Source of the DNA: Neorhizobium galegae
GTDB taxonomy: Bacteria > Pseudomonadota > Alphaproteobacteria > Rhizobiales > Rhizobiaceae
Direction of reading: 5' to 3'
Length of the DNA: 64,000 bases
Assembly: GCF_017877135.1 (NCBI RefSeq)
Contig: NZ_JAGIPH010000001.1
Span: 62,001 to 126,000 of the forward strand
A program made the position numbers and the translations under genes. Below the pieces are notes generated by a model. That model saw only the letters and a program-made list of their open reading frames with translations. It was not told the DNA's origin and ran no database searches. Of the stretch, positions 56,033 through 64,000 are shown piece after piece. Numbering within the stretch: position 1 is the first letter of the stretch; each line of letters begins with the position of its first letter.

Positions 56033-57787
56033 TTACTTCTTCGCGGCGCCGAGGGCAAAGGCATCGGCCAGTACGCGGTAGACATCGCTCTGCTCCATGT
56101 AGCCACGGAAGCCTTCGGCGCCCGGGCCGGCGGCCTGCAGCACGACATCGTCGACGGCATGAACGCCGCTGTCGCCATCCTTGGGGATATTGCCCTGTAC
56201 GAAGACGGCGCCGGGAACATCCTTGTAGGCTTCGTTGGCGATGTATTCGCCCTTTTCATTCTTGATGGCCGGAACGAACGGACCGTCGAGCTTCGGACGG
56301 AAGGTTTCGTAATGGTCCGGGCCATTGTTGGCGGCGATGAACAGGCGACGCGAAACGTCGATCTTGTCCGGATAGCCGTCGCCGTTCTTGTCTTCATAGT
56401 TGGGGAAGCCGGCGGCGTCATAGGTGCCGACCTTTTCGCGCATTTCGGTGCCCGGCTTTTCGTCATCGACGGTGCCGATGATCGAGACGCCATGCGTATG
56501 GTCACCGGTGACGACGATCAGCGTATCGGGGTTCTTTTCGGCAAATGCGCGAGCAACGCCGATCGCCTTGTCGAACTCGATCGTATCGACAACCGCGCGG
56601 TCCCAGTCCAGCGGATGGCTCATCTTGTCGATCGATGCGCCTTCCACCATCAGGAAGAAGCCGTCCGGGTTCTTCGACAGCTTGTCGAGGGCAGCCTTCG
56701 TCATGTCGACGAGGCCGGGCTGGTCGGGGAACTTGTCGACGGTGCCCTTCTTCAGGAACTCACGGTCGAGCGTCACATCCATGTTGCCGGTATGGAACAG
56801 GCCGAGCAGCTTGTCCTGGTTGGAACCGGACGCGGCAGCCAGTTCGGTCTTGTTGATCGCCAAGCCGTAGCCGGCCTCCTTGAACAAGGCGATGTAATCC
56901 TTGTCGTCCTTGCGCTTGGAGCCGGGCACGTCCTTGGCGAGGAAGTAGGCAGAGCCGCCGCCGAGCAGGACATCGGGCTTCACGCCATACAGCATGCCGA
57001 CGATCTCGGCCTTGTCATTGCGCGAGCGGGTATGGGAGACGAGGGCTGCCGGCGTCGCATCCTCGACTTCGGCCGTCGACACGATGCCGATCGACTTCTT
57101 CGTGGTGCGGCGCAGCGCTTCTGCAATGGTTTCGACCTTCGGGTCGTCCAGCGAAGCCGGCGTGCGGTCGGCATACACGCCAAGCGCGTTGACGCGCGAC
57201 TTGTGGCCGGTCATGTAGGCCGACATCGTATTGGCGCTGTCGGTTGCAATGGCATGCGTCGAGGACGTGCCGATGAAGGCGACCGGGGGAACGTCATCCA
57301 TGGCCAGACGACCGTTGGCCTTGCCCTCGGTCATGCCCTTCGACATGATGCGGGCAGCGGTGCGATGGGCAACCGACAGACCGTCGCCGAGCAGGAAGAT
57401 GATGTTCTTGGCCTTCGGCGCGGCTGCCGTGCCATACACATCCCAGCTGACCGTCTTCTTCTCGTCGCCGGCCGAAACGTCAACCTTGTAGGTACCGGCC
57501 TTGGCGATGGTCAGGTCGCGCAGGATGAGAGCGGAGCCCAGAACCTTGTCTTCCTTGCCCTTCTCCTCGGCAACGAAATTCGCTGCCTTGCCGAAGACGG
57601 TTTCGTAGGCTTCGCCGTTGACGGTGACCTTGACGTCTTCCGGCTTCACGACCTTGGAAAACTCGACCTTGAAATCAAACGGCGAACCGACCAGCACGGT
57701 GGCGCGGTCAAGCGGATAGACCGTTGCGGCGCTGGCTGCACCGGCAAGCATGGTCGCAGATGTCAGAGCTAGAAACAGTTGGCGCAT
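56033..57787 (-). CDS. phoA: Alkaline phosphatase
   Basis: 584 aa exported enzyme that frees phosphate from organic esters in the periplasm. A signal peptide (1-20) is followed by an N-terminal Ig-like domain of about 95 residues (ATVYPLDRATVLVG to VSWDVYG). The phosphatase domain has KNIIFLLGDG (metal-site Asp), ATDSANTMSAYMTGHKS (nucleophile Ser region), EGASIDKMSHPLDWD, and the zinc-ligand VTGDHTHGVS. It needs zinc and magnesium. A PHO-box-like site lies upstream, and the transporter genes follow in the same direction. Confidence 0.93.
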   Translation of the reverse strand: MRQLFLALTSATMLAGAASAATVYPLDRATVLVGSPFDFKVEFSKVVKPEDVKVTVNGEAYETVFGKAANFVAEEKGKEDKVLGSALILRDLTIAKAGTYKVDVSAGDEKKTVSWDVYGTAAAPKAKNIIFLLGDGLSVAHRTAARIMSKGMTEGKANGRLAMDDVPPVAFIGTSSTHAIATDSANTMSAYMTGHKSRVNALGVYADRTPASLDDPKVETIAEALRRTTKKSIGIVSTAEVEDATPAALVSHTRSRNDKAEIVGMLYGVKPDVLLGGGSAYFLAKDVPGSKRKDDKDYIALFKEAGYGLAINKTELAAASGSNQDKLLGLFHTGNMDVTLDREFLKKGTVDKFPDQPGLVDMTKAALDKLSKNPDGFFLMVEGASIDKMSHPLDWDRAVVDTIEFDKAIGVARAFAEKNPDTLIVVTGDHTHGVSIIGTVDDEKPGTEMREKVGTYDAAGFPNYEDKNGDGYPDKIDVSRRLFIAANNGPDHYETFRPKLDGPFVPAIKNEKGEYIANEAYKDVPGAVFVQGNIPKDGDSGVHAVDDVVLQAAGPGAEGFRGYMEQSDVYRVLADAFALGAAKK

Positions 57788-57837
57788 TGTGGTGTCCCTC
57801 TCACAAACGTGTGTCCGCTCCTTCCTAGAAAGTCGGG

Positions 57838-57855
57838 ATGACAGTTATGTAACGG
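57838..57855 (-). promoter_or_regulatory. Candidate PHO box upstream of phoA
   Basis: On the minus strand CCGTTAC-ATAA-CTGTCAT is a two-unit direct repeat with an 11-base period and AT-rich spacer, close to the CTGTCAT-N4-CTGTCAT PHO box bound by PhoB. The second unit is perfect, the first matches 4 of 7. It is 50 bases upstream of the phoA start, a suitable distance. Confidence 0.6.
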
Positions 57856-58028
57856 ATGCGGCCTAAACGCGTAAAAAGTGCAGGCGGGGATGCAAATGGC
57901 CATCTGCTGATACTCATCGCGCTTGCCGGAAGCCGCCAGCGAGGGGGCTGAGCGGCCATCCACAGGCAGGCTGACGGCTCCGGCTGCGGTCGCTTGTGCA
58001 GCCACCTTTTCGGCGGTATGGTGCAGAT

Positions 58029-58043
58029 GTTCAATATTTGTTC
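58029..58043 (+). promoter_or_regulatory. LexA (SOS) box upstream of dinB
   Basis: GTTCAATATTTGTTC matches the alphaproteobacterial LexA box GTTC-N7-GTTC exactly. It ends 6 bases before the proposed dinB start, so LexA would block transcription of dinB until DNA damage. Confidence 0.8.
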
Positions 58044-58049
58044 CTTGCG

Positions 58050-59342
58050 ATGACGACTGCTGCGTCCCATGATCCAGGCTTCTGCCGCGACTGCCTGACC
58101 GGCCAGCCGGTCGGCAACCGGCGTTGCCGCGCCTGCGGCAGCCCGCGTCTCGTCTATCATCCGGAACTCTACGACCTGACGCTTGCCCATATCGACTGCG
58201 ATGCCTTCTATGCCTCCGTCGAAAAGCGCGACAATCCGGAGCTTGCGGACAAGCCGGTGATCATCGGCGGCGGCAAGCGCGGCGTCGTCTCCACCGCCTG
58301 CTATATCGCCCGCATCAGCGGCGTGCGTTCGGCCATGCCGATGTTCAAGGCGCTGGAGGCCTGTCCCGATGCAGTGGTAATTCCGCCCAATATGGAAAAA
58401 TACGTCAAGGTGGGCCGCGAGGTGCGCCGGCTGTTCGAGGAGCTGACGCCACTGGTGCAGCCGATTTCCATCGACGAGGCCTTTCTCGATCTTTCCGGCA
58501 CCGAGCGCCTGCATCACGATCCGCCGGCAAAGATTCTTGCCCGGCTGGCAAGGCGGGTGGAGAAGGAGATCGGCATCACGCTCTCGGTCGGGCTCTCCTA
58601 TTGCAAGTTCCTCGCCAAGGTCGCGTCCGACTTGCAGAAGCCCCGCGGCTTTTCGGTGATCGGCCAGGAAGAGGCCGTGGCCTTTCTCGCCCCGCGCCCG
58701 GTCACCACCATCTGGGGTGTGGGCCGCGCGCTTGCCGCAACGCTCGAGGCCGACGGCATCCGCACCATCGGCCAGTTGCAGGTGATGCAGGAGGCCGACC
58801 TGATGCGCCGCTATGGAGCGATGGGCCAGCGGCTGTCGCGGCTGTCGCGCGGCATTGACGAGCGCACGGTGCATGCCAATGAGGCCGCAAAAAGCGTCTC
58901 TGCCGAAACCACCTTCTTCGAGGATATTTCGCGCTTCGAGGATCTGGTGCCGATCCTGCGCCGGCTGTCGGAAAAGGTTTCGGGCCGGCTGAAGCATCAG
59001 GAAATCGCCGGCCACACCGTGGTGCTGAAGCTGAAGACGGCCGACTTCAAGAGCCGCACCCGCAACCGGCGGCTGGAAGACCCGACTCAGCTCGCCGACC
59101 GGATCTTTCGCACCGGCCTCAGCCTGCTGGAGAAGGAAACCGATGGCGCCAAGTTCCGCCTGATCGGCATCGGCGTCAGCGACCTCACAGACCCGGCGCG
59201 CGCCGATCCGCCGGATCTCGTTGACGAGCAGGCCGGCCGACGGGCGGCGGCGGAAGCGGCCATGGACAAGCTGCGCCATAAATTTGGCAAGACCGCCGTC
59301 GAGACGGGTTATACCTTTGGGGTGATACGGCCAAAACGGTGA
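58050..59342 (+). CDS. dinB: DNA polymerase IV with N-terminal zinc-ribbon extension
   Basis: 430 aa Y-family translesion polymerase. The catalytic core starts near residue 45 with [17 protein letters not shown] (D49) and has [11 protein letters not shown], the two acidic motifs, then the thumb and little-finger domains. Before the core is a Cys4 cluster (C12, C15, C26, C29), a probable zinc ribbon absent from E. coli DinB. It ends IRPKR. The ATG at 58050 is the best start but leaves the LexA box nearly touching it. It is induced as part of the SOS response by that box (inferred). Confidence 0.92.
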   Translation: MTTAASHDPGFCRDCLTGQPVGNRRCRACGSPRLVYHPELYDLTLAHIDCDAFYASVEKRDNPELADKPVIIGGGKRGVVSTACYIARISGVRSAMPMFKALEACPDAVVIPPNMEKYVKVGREVRRLFEELTPLVQPISIDEAFLDLSGTERLHHDPPAKILARLARRVEKEIGITLSVGLSYCKFLAKVASDLQKPRGFSVIGQEEAVAFLAPRPVTTIWGVGRALAATLEADGIRTIGQLQVMQEADLMRRYGAMGQRLSRLSRGIDERTVHANEAAKSVSAETTFFEDISRFEDLVPILRRLSEKVSGRLKHQEIAGHTVVLKLKTADFKSRTRNRRLEDPTQLADRIFRTGLSLLEKETDGAKFRLIGIGVSDLTDPARADPPDLVDEQAGRRAAAEAAMDKLRHKFGKTAVETGYTFGVIRPKR

Positions 59343-59459
59343 CGGCGTGTTCCATCACCGGAACGTGATACCTGCCCCACAATCCGGCGCGGCGCTCGGA
59401 GGGCGTCCTAAAACTTCGTTAAACTTGTCTGCATAGGCTGGCTGCCTGTTTACTGCGTT

Positions 59460-60764
59460 ATGAGGTTTGCCATGTTGAGATCTGCCACGCTGGCGCTTGT
59501 GCTGGTGTCGGGGACAGCCCTTCCGACCACGGCGGCCGAGGAAGCCCGCACCCTGCAGATTATCGTGTCGACCGACAGCCAGCAGCTGACGGTCTATGAC
59601 GGCGACCGGATCGTGGCGCGTTCGAATGTTTCTACCGGCAAGCCGGGCCATGACACGCCGACGGGCATCTTTTCCGTGCTCGAGAAGCGCAAGTACCACG
59701 AATCCAATATCTATTCGGCAGCGCCGATGCCGTGGATGCAGCGGCTGACCTGGTCGGGCATTGCGCTGCACGAATCAAGCAGCGTGCCGCGCTATCCCGC
59801 TTCGCATGGCTGCGTGCGGATGCCGGCGGAATTTGCAAGGCAGCTGTACCGCATGACAACCCGCGGCGTACATGTGATCATCAGCGACAGCGCCGTTGCG
59901 CCGCAGCCGGTGCGCCATGCCGCGCTGTTTTCGCCGCTCGCGGAAGCACCGCCCGACGAACTGCTGTCGGACGTGTCCCTGCGTTCGTCCGCCGCCCATG
60001 GCGGTGCGGGCGAGGTTCAGGTGGCGATGAACATGCCGCCCGCGCCGGTCCCCGTCGTATCAGGGGCTCCGGAGAAGACCGTGACGCCACCGCAGGCCGG
60101 CAAGGCCCCGCAGGCTGCCGCCGCGAGCGAACCGGCCCCTTTGCGCATTCTGATTACCCGGCGCGACGTGAAGGATACGGTGCGCGACGTGCAGGACATG
60201 CTGAGCGAACTTGGTTTTGATGCCGGTGCCGCCGATGGCATCATGGGGAGTGCGACGCGCAGTGCGCTTGCCGGTTTCAAGCGCTGGAAGGCGCTGCCGC
60301 TCAAGGGGTCGCAGCTGACCCCCGATCTTCTCGCCGCCCTCTATGCCTCGGCCGGCCGCACCCCGCCGCCCGCCGGGCAGATCCTGGTGCGCCAGGGTTT
60401 TCAGGACATTCTCTCCGAACCGGTGGCCTTCAAGGATCCCGAGCGGGCGCTCGGTACGCATTTTCTGAGCGTCATCGGCATCGACCGCGACAAGGGCGAT
60501 GCGGAGTGGCGCGGTCTTTCGCTGCAAAACGATCTCTCCGACGCCGACCGCAAGCGGCTTGCCATCATGCAAGCGGCGCCTGAGGGACCGGGTGCCTTGA
60601 GCGCCGTGCTCGACCGGATCAGCATTCCCGAAGATGTGCGGATGAAAATCAGCACCACGATGTCGACCGGCACGTCGCTGACGATCACCGATACCGGCAC
60701 CGGCATCGAGACGACAGCCGGCACGGATTTCATCACCCTCACCCATCGCGGCCCGCGGGCCTGA
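59460..60764 (+). CDS. L,D-transpeptidase with C-terminal peptidoglycan-binding domain
   Basis: 434 aa exported protein with a signal peptide of about 25 residues ending TTAA. The YkuD catalytic domain (about 30-145) has H104 and the SHGCVRM motif with H116 and C118. Later, DTVRDVQDMLSELGFDAGAADG matches a peptidoglycan-binding repeat split over two pieces. A Pro/Ala-rich linker joins the domains. Such enzymes make 3-3 cross-links or attach proteins to the wall; which it does is unknown. The ATG may be 59460 or 59472. Confidence 0.88.
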   Translation: MRFAMLRSATLALVLVSGTALPTTAAEEARTLQIIVSTDSQQLTVYDGDRIVARSNVSTGKPGHDTPTGIFSVLEKRKYHESNIYSAAPMPWMQRLTWSGIALHESSSVPRYPASHGCVRMPAEFARQLYRMTTRGVHVIISDSAVAPQPVRHAALFSPLAEAPPDELLSDVSLRSSAAHGGAGEVQVAMNMPPAPVPVVSGAPEKTVTPPQAGKAPQAAAASEPAPLRILITRRDVKDTVRDVQDMLSELGFDAGAADGIMGSATRSALAGFKRWKALPLKGSQLTPDLLAALYASAGRTPPPAGQILVRQGFQDILSEPVAFKDPERALGTHFLSVIGIDRDKGDAEWRGLSLQNDLSDADRKRLAIMQAAPEGPGALSAVLDRISIPEDVRMKISTTMSTGTSLTITDTGTGIETTAGTDFITLTHRGPRA

Positions 60765-60798
60765 CAGGGACAGGCCCGCCCGGACCAAGGGACCGCGA

Positions 60799-63700
60799 TC
60801 AGACCAGTTCGACATCCAGCACGCCGGGGGCGGCGCGCAGGGCGGCGGCAATTTCCGGCGAGATGCGGTATTTTTCGGTGAGTTCCACCTCGATCTCGCG
60901 TCGCCCGTCTTCCTTGATGACGACGAAGGAGACAAGCCCGTCGCCACGGGCATTGAGGTGGCGGGCGACTGTTTTGAGTGGGCCGGAATCGCGCACATAG
61001 ACCCGAAGCGCCTTCTGCATCTGCACCGACTTTTCCTCGAGCGACTGCGCCGTCTGGATGCGAAGGCCGATGCCTTCCGGCCGCTCGTCGGCCTGCACGG
61101 TGATCACCAGCGATTTGCCGGGTTCCAGAAGGTCGCGGTACTGGGCAAGCGCCTCGGAAAACAGCACCGCCTCGAACTGGCCGGTGGCATCGGAGAAGGT
61201 GACGATGCCCATCTTGTTGCCGGTGCGGGTCTTGCGCTCCTGCTTGCCGGTGACGGTGCCGGCAAGGCGCCCGGCATTGGCACCGGCTTTGACGGCGGCG
61301 GAAAACTCGGCAAAGTTCTGTACCCGCATCTTGGCGAGCACGTCATTGTAGCTGTCGAGCGGATGCGCCGAGAGGTAAAAGCCGAGCACCTGATATTCGC
61401 GCATCAGCTTTTCAGACGGCAGCCACGGATTGAAGGCGGGCAGGCTCAACCGCTCCGGCGAAGCGCTGCCACCGCCCGAGCCGAACATGTCGGACTGGCC
61501 GCTGGTCTTGTTTTCAGCCGCCCGCTGCGCATAGCCCATGACGCGCTCCATGCCGCCGATCAGTTCGGCGCGGTCGCGGCCAAAGCAGTCGAAGGCGCCG
61601 GCATAGATGAGGCTTTCCAGCACGCGGCGGTTCACCTGCTTCGGATCGATGCGCAGGCAGAAATCCTCGATGCTCTCGAAGGGTTTGTCGCCGCGCACGG
61701 CCACGATGTGCTCGACCGCCGATTCGCCGACCCCCTTGATGGCGTTCAGCGAATAGAAGATGCAATTGTCGCCCGTCTCGAACATGCGAAACGAGGTCTG
61801 GATGGAGGGCGGCACGACCTTGATACCGAGACGCGCCGCATCCTGACGGAAATCGTTGAGCTTTTCCGTGTTGGCCATATCGTAGGTCATCGATGCGGCC
61901 AGAAACTCGACCGGATAATGCGCCTTCATGTAGGCCGTCTGGTAGGAGACGATGGCGTAGGCGGCCGCGTGCGATTTGTTGAAGCCGTAATTGGCGAATT
62001 TTGCCAGAAGCTCGAAAATGTTCTTCGCCTGCGGCTTCGACACGCCGTTCTTGACGGCGCCATCGATGAAGCGCTCGCTCTGCTGGTCCATCTCCGCCTT
62101 GATCTTCTTGCCCATGGCGCGGCGCAGAAGATCGGCTTCGCCAAGCGAATAGCCGGACAGGACCTGGGCGATCTGCATCACCTGTTCCTGGTAGACGATG
62201 ACGCCCTGCGTTTCCTTCAGGAGATAATCGATCGTCGGATGAACCGATTCGATCTCTTCCTCGCCGTGCTTGCGGGCGTTGTAGGTCGGAATGTTTTCCA
62301 TCGGGCCGGGCCGATAGAGCGCGACCAGCGCAATGATGTCCTCGATGCAGTCCGGCTTCATGCCGAGCAGCGCCTTGCGCATGCCGACACTTTCCACCTG
62401 GAACACGCCGATGGTTTCACCGCGCGACAGCATCTCGTAGGTCTTTTGGTCGTCGAGCGGGATGGTGGCGAGATCGACGTGGATGTTGCGCTTGGCAACG
62501 AAATCCACCGCCGTCTTCAACACCGTCAGCGTCTTAAGGCCGAGAAAGTCGAATTTGACGAGGCCGGCCTGCTCGACCCATTTCATGTTGAACTGCGTGA
62601 CCGGCATGTCCGAGCGCGGATCGCGGTACATCGGCACCAGTTTCGACAGCGGACGGTCACCGATCACGATACCGGCGGCGTGGGTGGAAGCGTGGCGGTA
62701 AAGCCCCTCGATCTTCTGGGCGATATCGAGAAGACGGGCAACGACCGGCTCGCGGTCTGCCTCCTCCTGCAGCTTCGGCTCCTCCTCGATCGCCTTCGAC
62801 AGCGGCGTCGGATTGGCCGGGTTGTTGGGCACGAGCTTGCAGATCTTGTCGACCTGGCCATAGGGCATTTCGAGCACGCGACCGACGTCGCGCAGCGCCG
62901 CGCGGGCCTGCAGCGATCCAAACGTGATGATCTGCGCCACCTGCTCGCGTCCATACTTCTGCTGCACGTAACGGATCACCTCTTCGCGGCGATCCTGGCA
63001 GAAGTCGATGTCGAAGTCGGGCATCGACACGCGTTCCGGATTGAGGAAGCGTTCGAAGAGCAGCGAGAAGCGCAGCGGATCGACATCGGTGATGGTGAGC
63101 GCGTAGGCAACGAGCGAGCCGGCACCCGAGCCGCGGCCCGGCCCGACGGGAATATCGTGCTGCTTTGCCCACTTGATGAAGTCGGACACGATCAGGAAGT
63201 AACCGGGAAACTTCATCCGCTCGATGACCGACAGCTCGAAATCGAGCCGCTCACGATATTGCTCCTCCGTATAGCCCGGCGCCATGCCAAGCGCCTTCAA
63301 CCGGTTTTCGAGACCTTCGATGGACTGGCGGCGCAGCTCCGACGATTCGGCACGTTCTGCCTCTTCGGCATCATCGGTGGCGCCGGTAAAGCGCGGCAGG
63401 ATCGGCTTTCGCGTCTTCAGCACAAAGGAACAGCGACGGGCGATCTCGATCGTGTTGTCGAGCGCTTCCGGCAGGTCAGCAAACAGCTTTGCCATTTCGG
63501 CGCGGCTTTTGAGATAATGGTCCGGCGTCAGGCGAAAGCGGCTGTCATCGGAGACGATGGCATTGTGCGCCACCGCCATCAGCGCATCATGGGCATCATA
63601 ATCGGACTTGGCCGGAAAGAAGGCCTCGTTGGTGGCAACGATCGGCACGTCATGGGCATAGGCAAGATCGAGCAGCCTGCGCTCGTGGCGGCGGTCGTAA

Positions 63701-64000
63701 TTGCCGTGGCGCTGCAACTCGACATAGAGCCTGTCGCCGAAGACGGCGCGCAGGCGCAGCAGCCGCTGTTCGGCCTGCGCCCGGTGGCCATCCTTCAGCA
63801 GCGGATCGATCGGGCCGGAGGCGGAACCGGTGAGCGCAATGATACCCTCCGCACCGCCCTCCTCCAGCCAGGACAGGCGGATATGCACCGCTTGGTTGCC
63901 GCCCTCGCCGCCGAGATAAGCGCGGCTGACGAGATCGACCAGACGCTCGTAACCGATGGCATTGGAGGCCAGAAGCACGAGCGACGGCAGCTTGACGAGG
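60799..64000 (-). CDS. dnaE: DNA polymerase III alpha subunit, 5' end beyond the window
   Basis: Replicative polymerase catalytic subunit, here about 1066 residues of the C-terminal part; the gene is open to the right edge, so the start is not in the window. The PHP domain is partly present (RHGNYDRRHERRLLDLA, VATNEAFF). The palm has the catalytic pair in PDFDIDFCQDRREEVI, and ITFGSLQARAALRDVGRV follows. Later come the helix-hairpin-helix region and an OB-fold (MGIVTFSDATGQFEAVLF), then the tau-binding C-terminus. The frame reads LVKLPSLVLLASNAIGYE at the edge, typical of DnaE1. Confidence 0.95.
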   Translation of the reverse strand, partial: LVKLPSLVLLASNAIGYERLVDLVSRAYLGGEGGNQAVHIRLSWLEEGGAEGIIALTGSASGPIDPLLKDGHRAQAEQRLLRLRAVFGDRLYVELQRHGNYDRRHERRLLDLAYAHDVPIVATNEAFFPAKSDYDAHDALMAVAHNAIVSDDSRFRLTPDHYLKSRAEMAKLFADLPEALDNTIEIARRCSFVLKTRKPILPRFTGATDDAEEAERAESSELRRQSIEGLENRLKALGMAPGYTEEQYRERLDFELSVIERMKFPGYFLIVSDFIKWAKQHDIPVGPGRGSGAGSLVAYALTITDVDPLRFSLLFERFLNPERVSMPDFDIDFCQDRREEVIRYVQQKYGREQVAQIITFGSLQARAALRDVGRVLEMPYGQVDKICKLVPNNPANPTPLSKAIEEEPKLQEEADREPVVARLLDIAQKIEGLYRHASTHAAGIVIGDRPLSKLVPMYRDPRSDMPVTQFNMKWVEQAGLVKFDFLGLKTLTVLKTAVDFVAKRNIHVDLATIPLDDQKTYEMLSRGETIGVFQVESVGMRKALLGMKPDCIEDIIALVALYRPGPMENIPTYNARKHGEEEIESVHPTIDYLLKETQGVIVYQEQVMQIAQVLSGYSLGEADLLRRAMGKKIKAEMDQQSERFIDGAVKNGVSKPQAKNIFELLAKFANYGFNKSHAAAYAIVSYQTAYMKAHYPVEFLAASMTYDMANTEKLNDFRQDAARLGIKVVPPSIQTSFRMFETGDNCIFYSLNAIKGVGESAVEHIVAVRGDKPFESIEDFCLRIDPKQVNRRVLESLIYAGAFDCFGRDRAELIGGMERVMGYAQRAAENKTSGQSDMFGSGGGSASPERLSLPAFNPWLPSEKLMREYQVLGFYLSAHPLDSYNDVLAKMRVQNFAEFSAAVKAGANAGRLAGTVTGKQERKTRTGNKMGIVTFSDATGQFEAVLFSEALAQYRDLLEPGKSLVITVQADERPEGIGLRIQTAQSLEEKSVQMQKALRVYVRDSGPLKTVARHLNARGDGLVSFVVIKEDGRREIEVELTEKYRISPEIAAALRAAPGVLDVELV

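Noticed and set aside
60755..60779. 9-bp stem-loop at the end of the L,D-transpeptidase gene
   Set aside because: It overlaps the stop codon and has no T-run on either strand, so a terminator call is not supported.

Overview
The window is GC-rich, densely coded chromosomal DNA from an alphaproteobacterium of the order Rhizobiales, most likely family Rhizobiaceae (Rhizobium/Agrobacterium-like). Evidence includes the order tRNA-Tyr, tRNA-Gly, tuf, tRNA-Trp, secE, nusG, rplK, rplA; a DivK/PleD pair; an RNase E with an acidic insertion inside its S1 domain; a complex I NDUFA12-type protein; a GTTC-N7-GTTC LexA box; and rhizobial small families such as DUF6105, DUF2155 and DUF3572. I cannot fix the genus. 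I see no prophage, insertion sequence, CRISPR array or rRNA.

Layout. 1-4.6 kb: translation and transcription operon on the minus strand (tRNA-Tyr, tRNA-Gly, tuf, tRNA-Trp, secE, nusG, rplKA), with a decayed Cys-rich secreted gene between tuf and tRNA-Trp. 4.7-10.5 kb: rlmB, then a minus-strand signalling operon (CheW, a periplasmic sulfite-oxidase-fold protein, hybrid histidine kinase, HD-GYP regulator, lone receiver). 10.9-21.1 kb: tRNA-Thr, NAD kinase, prfB with a programmed frameshift, PBP1A, an AmiC-type amidase, and RNase E behind a long leader. 21.3-25.1 kb: DsbA-like protein, aroQ, accB, accC, aat on the plus strand. 25.2-34.2 kb: minus-strand genes including gatC, gatA and gatB interleaved with four GNAT acetyltransferases. 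A small plus-strand toxin-antitoxin patch (YjhX/TopAI-type gene, frameshifted brnT, brnA) sits between gatA and gatB.

34.4-50 kb: ruvX, two small membrane proteins, an AidB-like acyl-CoA dehydrogenase, pyrB with a probably non-catalytic dihydroorotase partner, plsY, dprA, topA, rnr, DUF983, NUDIX, MFS and rpmG. 49.6-50.5 kb: about 930 bases without a gene but with strong stem-loops. 50.5-53.4 kb: pleD and divK, then DUF3572 and a HAD-like protein. 53.4-57.9 kb: alkaline phosphatase with a PHO-box-like site, followed by a DUF3299 protein and an ABC transporter whose permease has a His-rich loop, suggesting zinc handling tied to phosphate starvation. 58-64 kb: DNA polymerase IV under a LexA box, an L,D-transpeptidase, and dnaE, which runs off the right edge.

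Most of the window is housekeeping. The parts most worth a second look are the signalling operon at 5.6-10.5 kb, the phoA/His-rich transporter operon, the TopAI-type gene with its short leader ORF and tandem stem modules, the active-site-less dihydroorotase, and the two frame-disrupted small genes.
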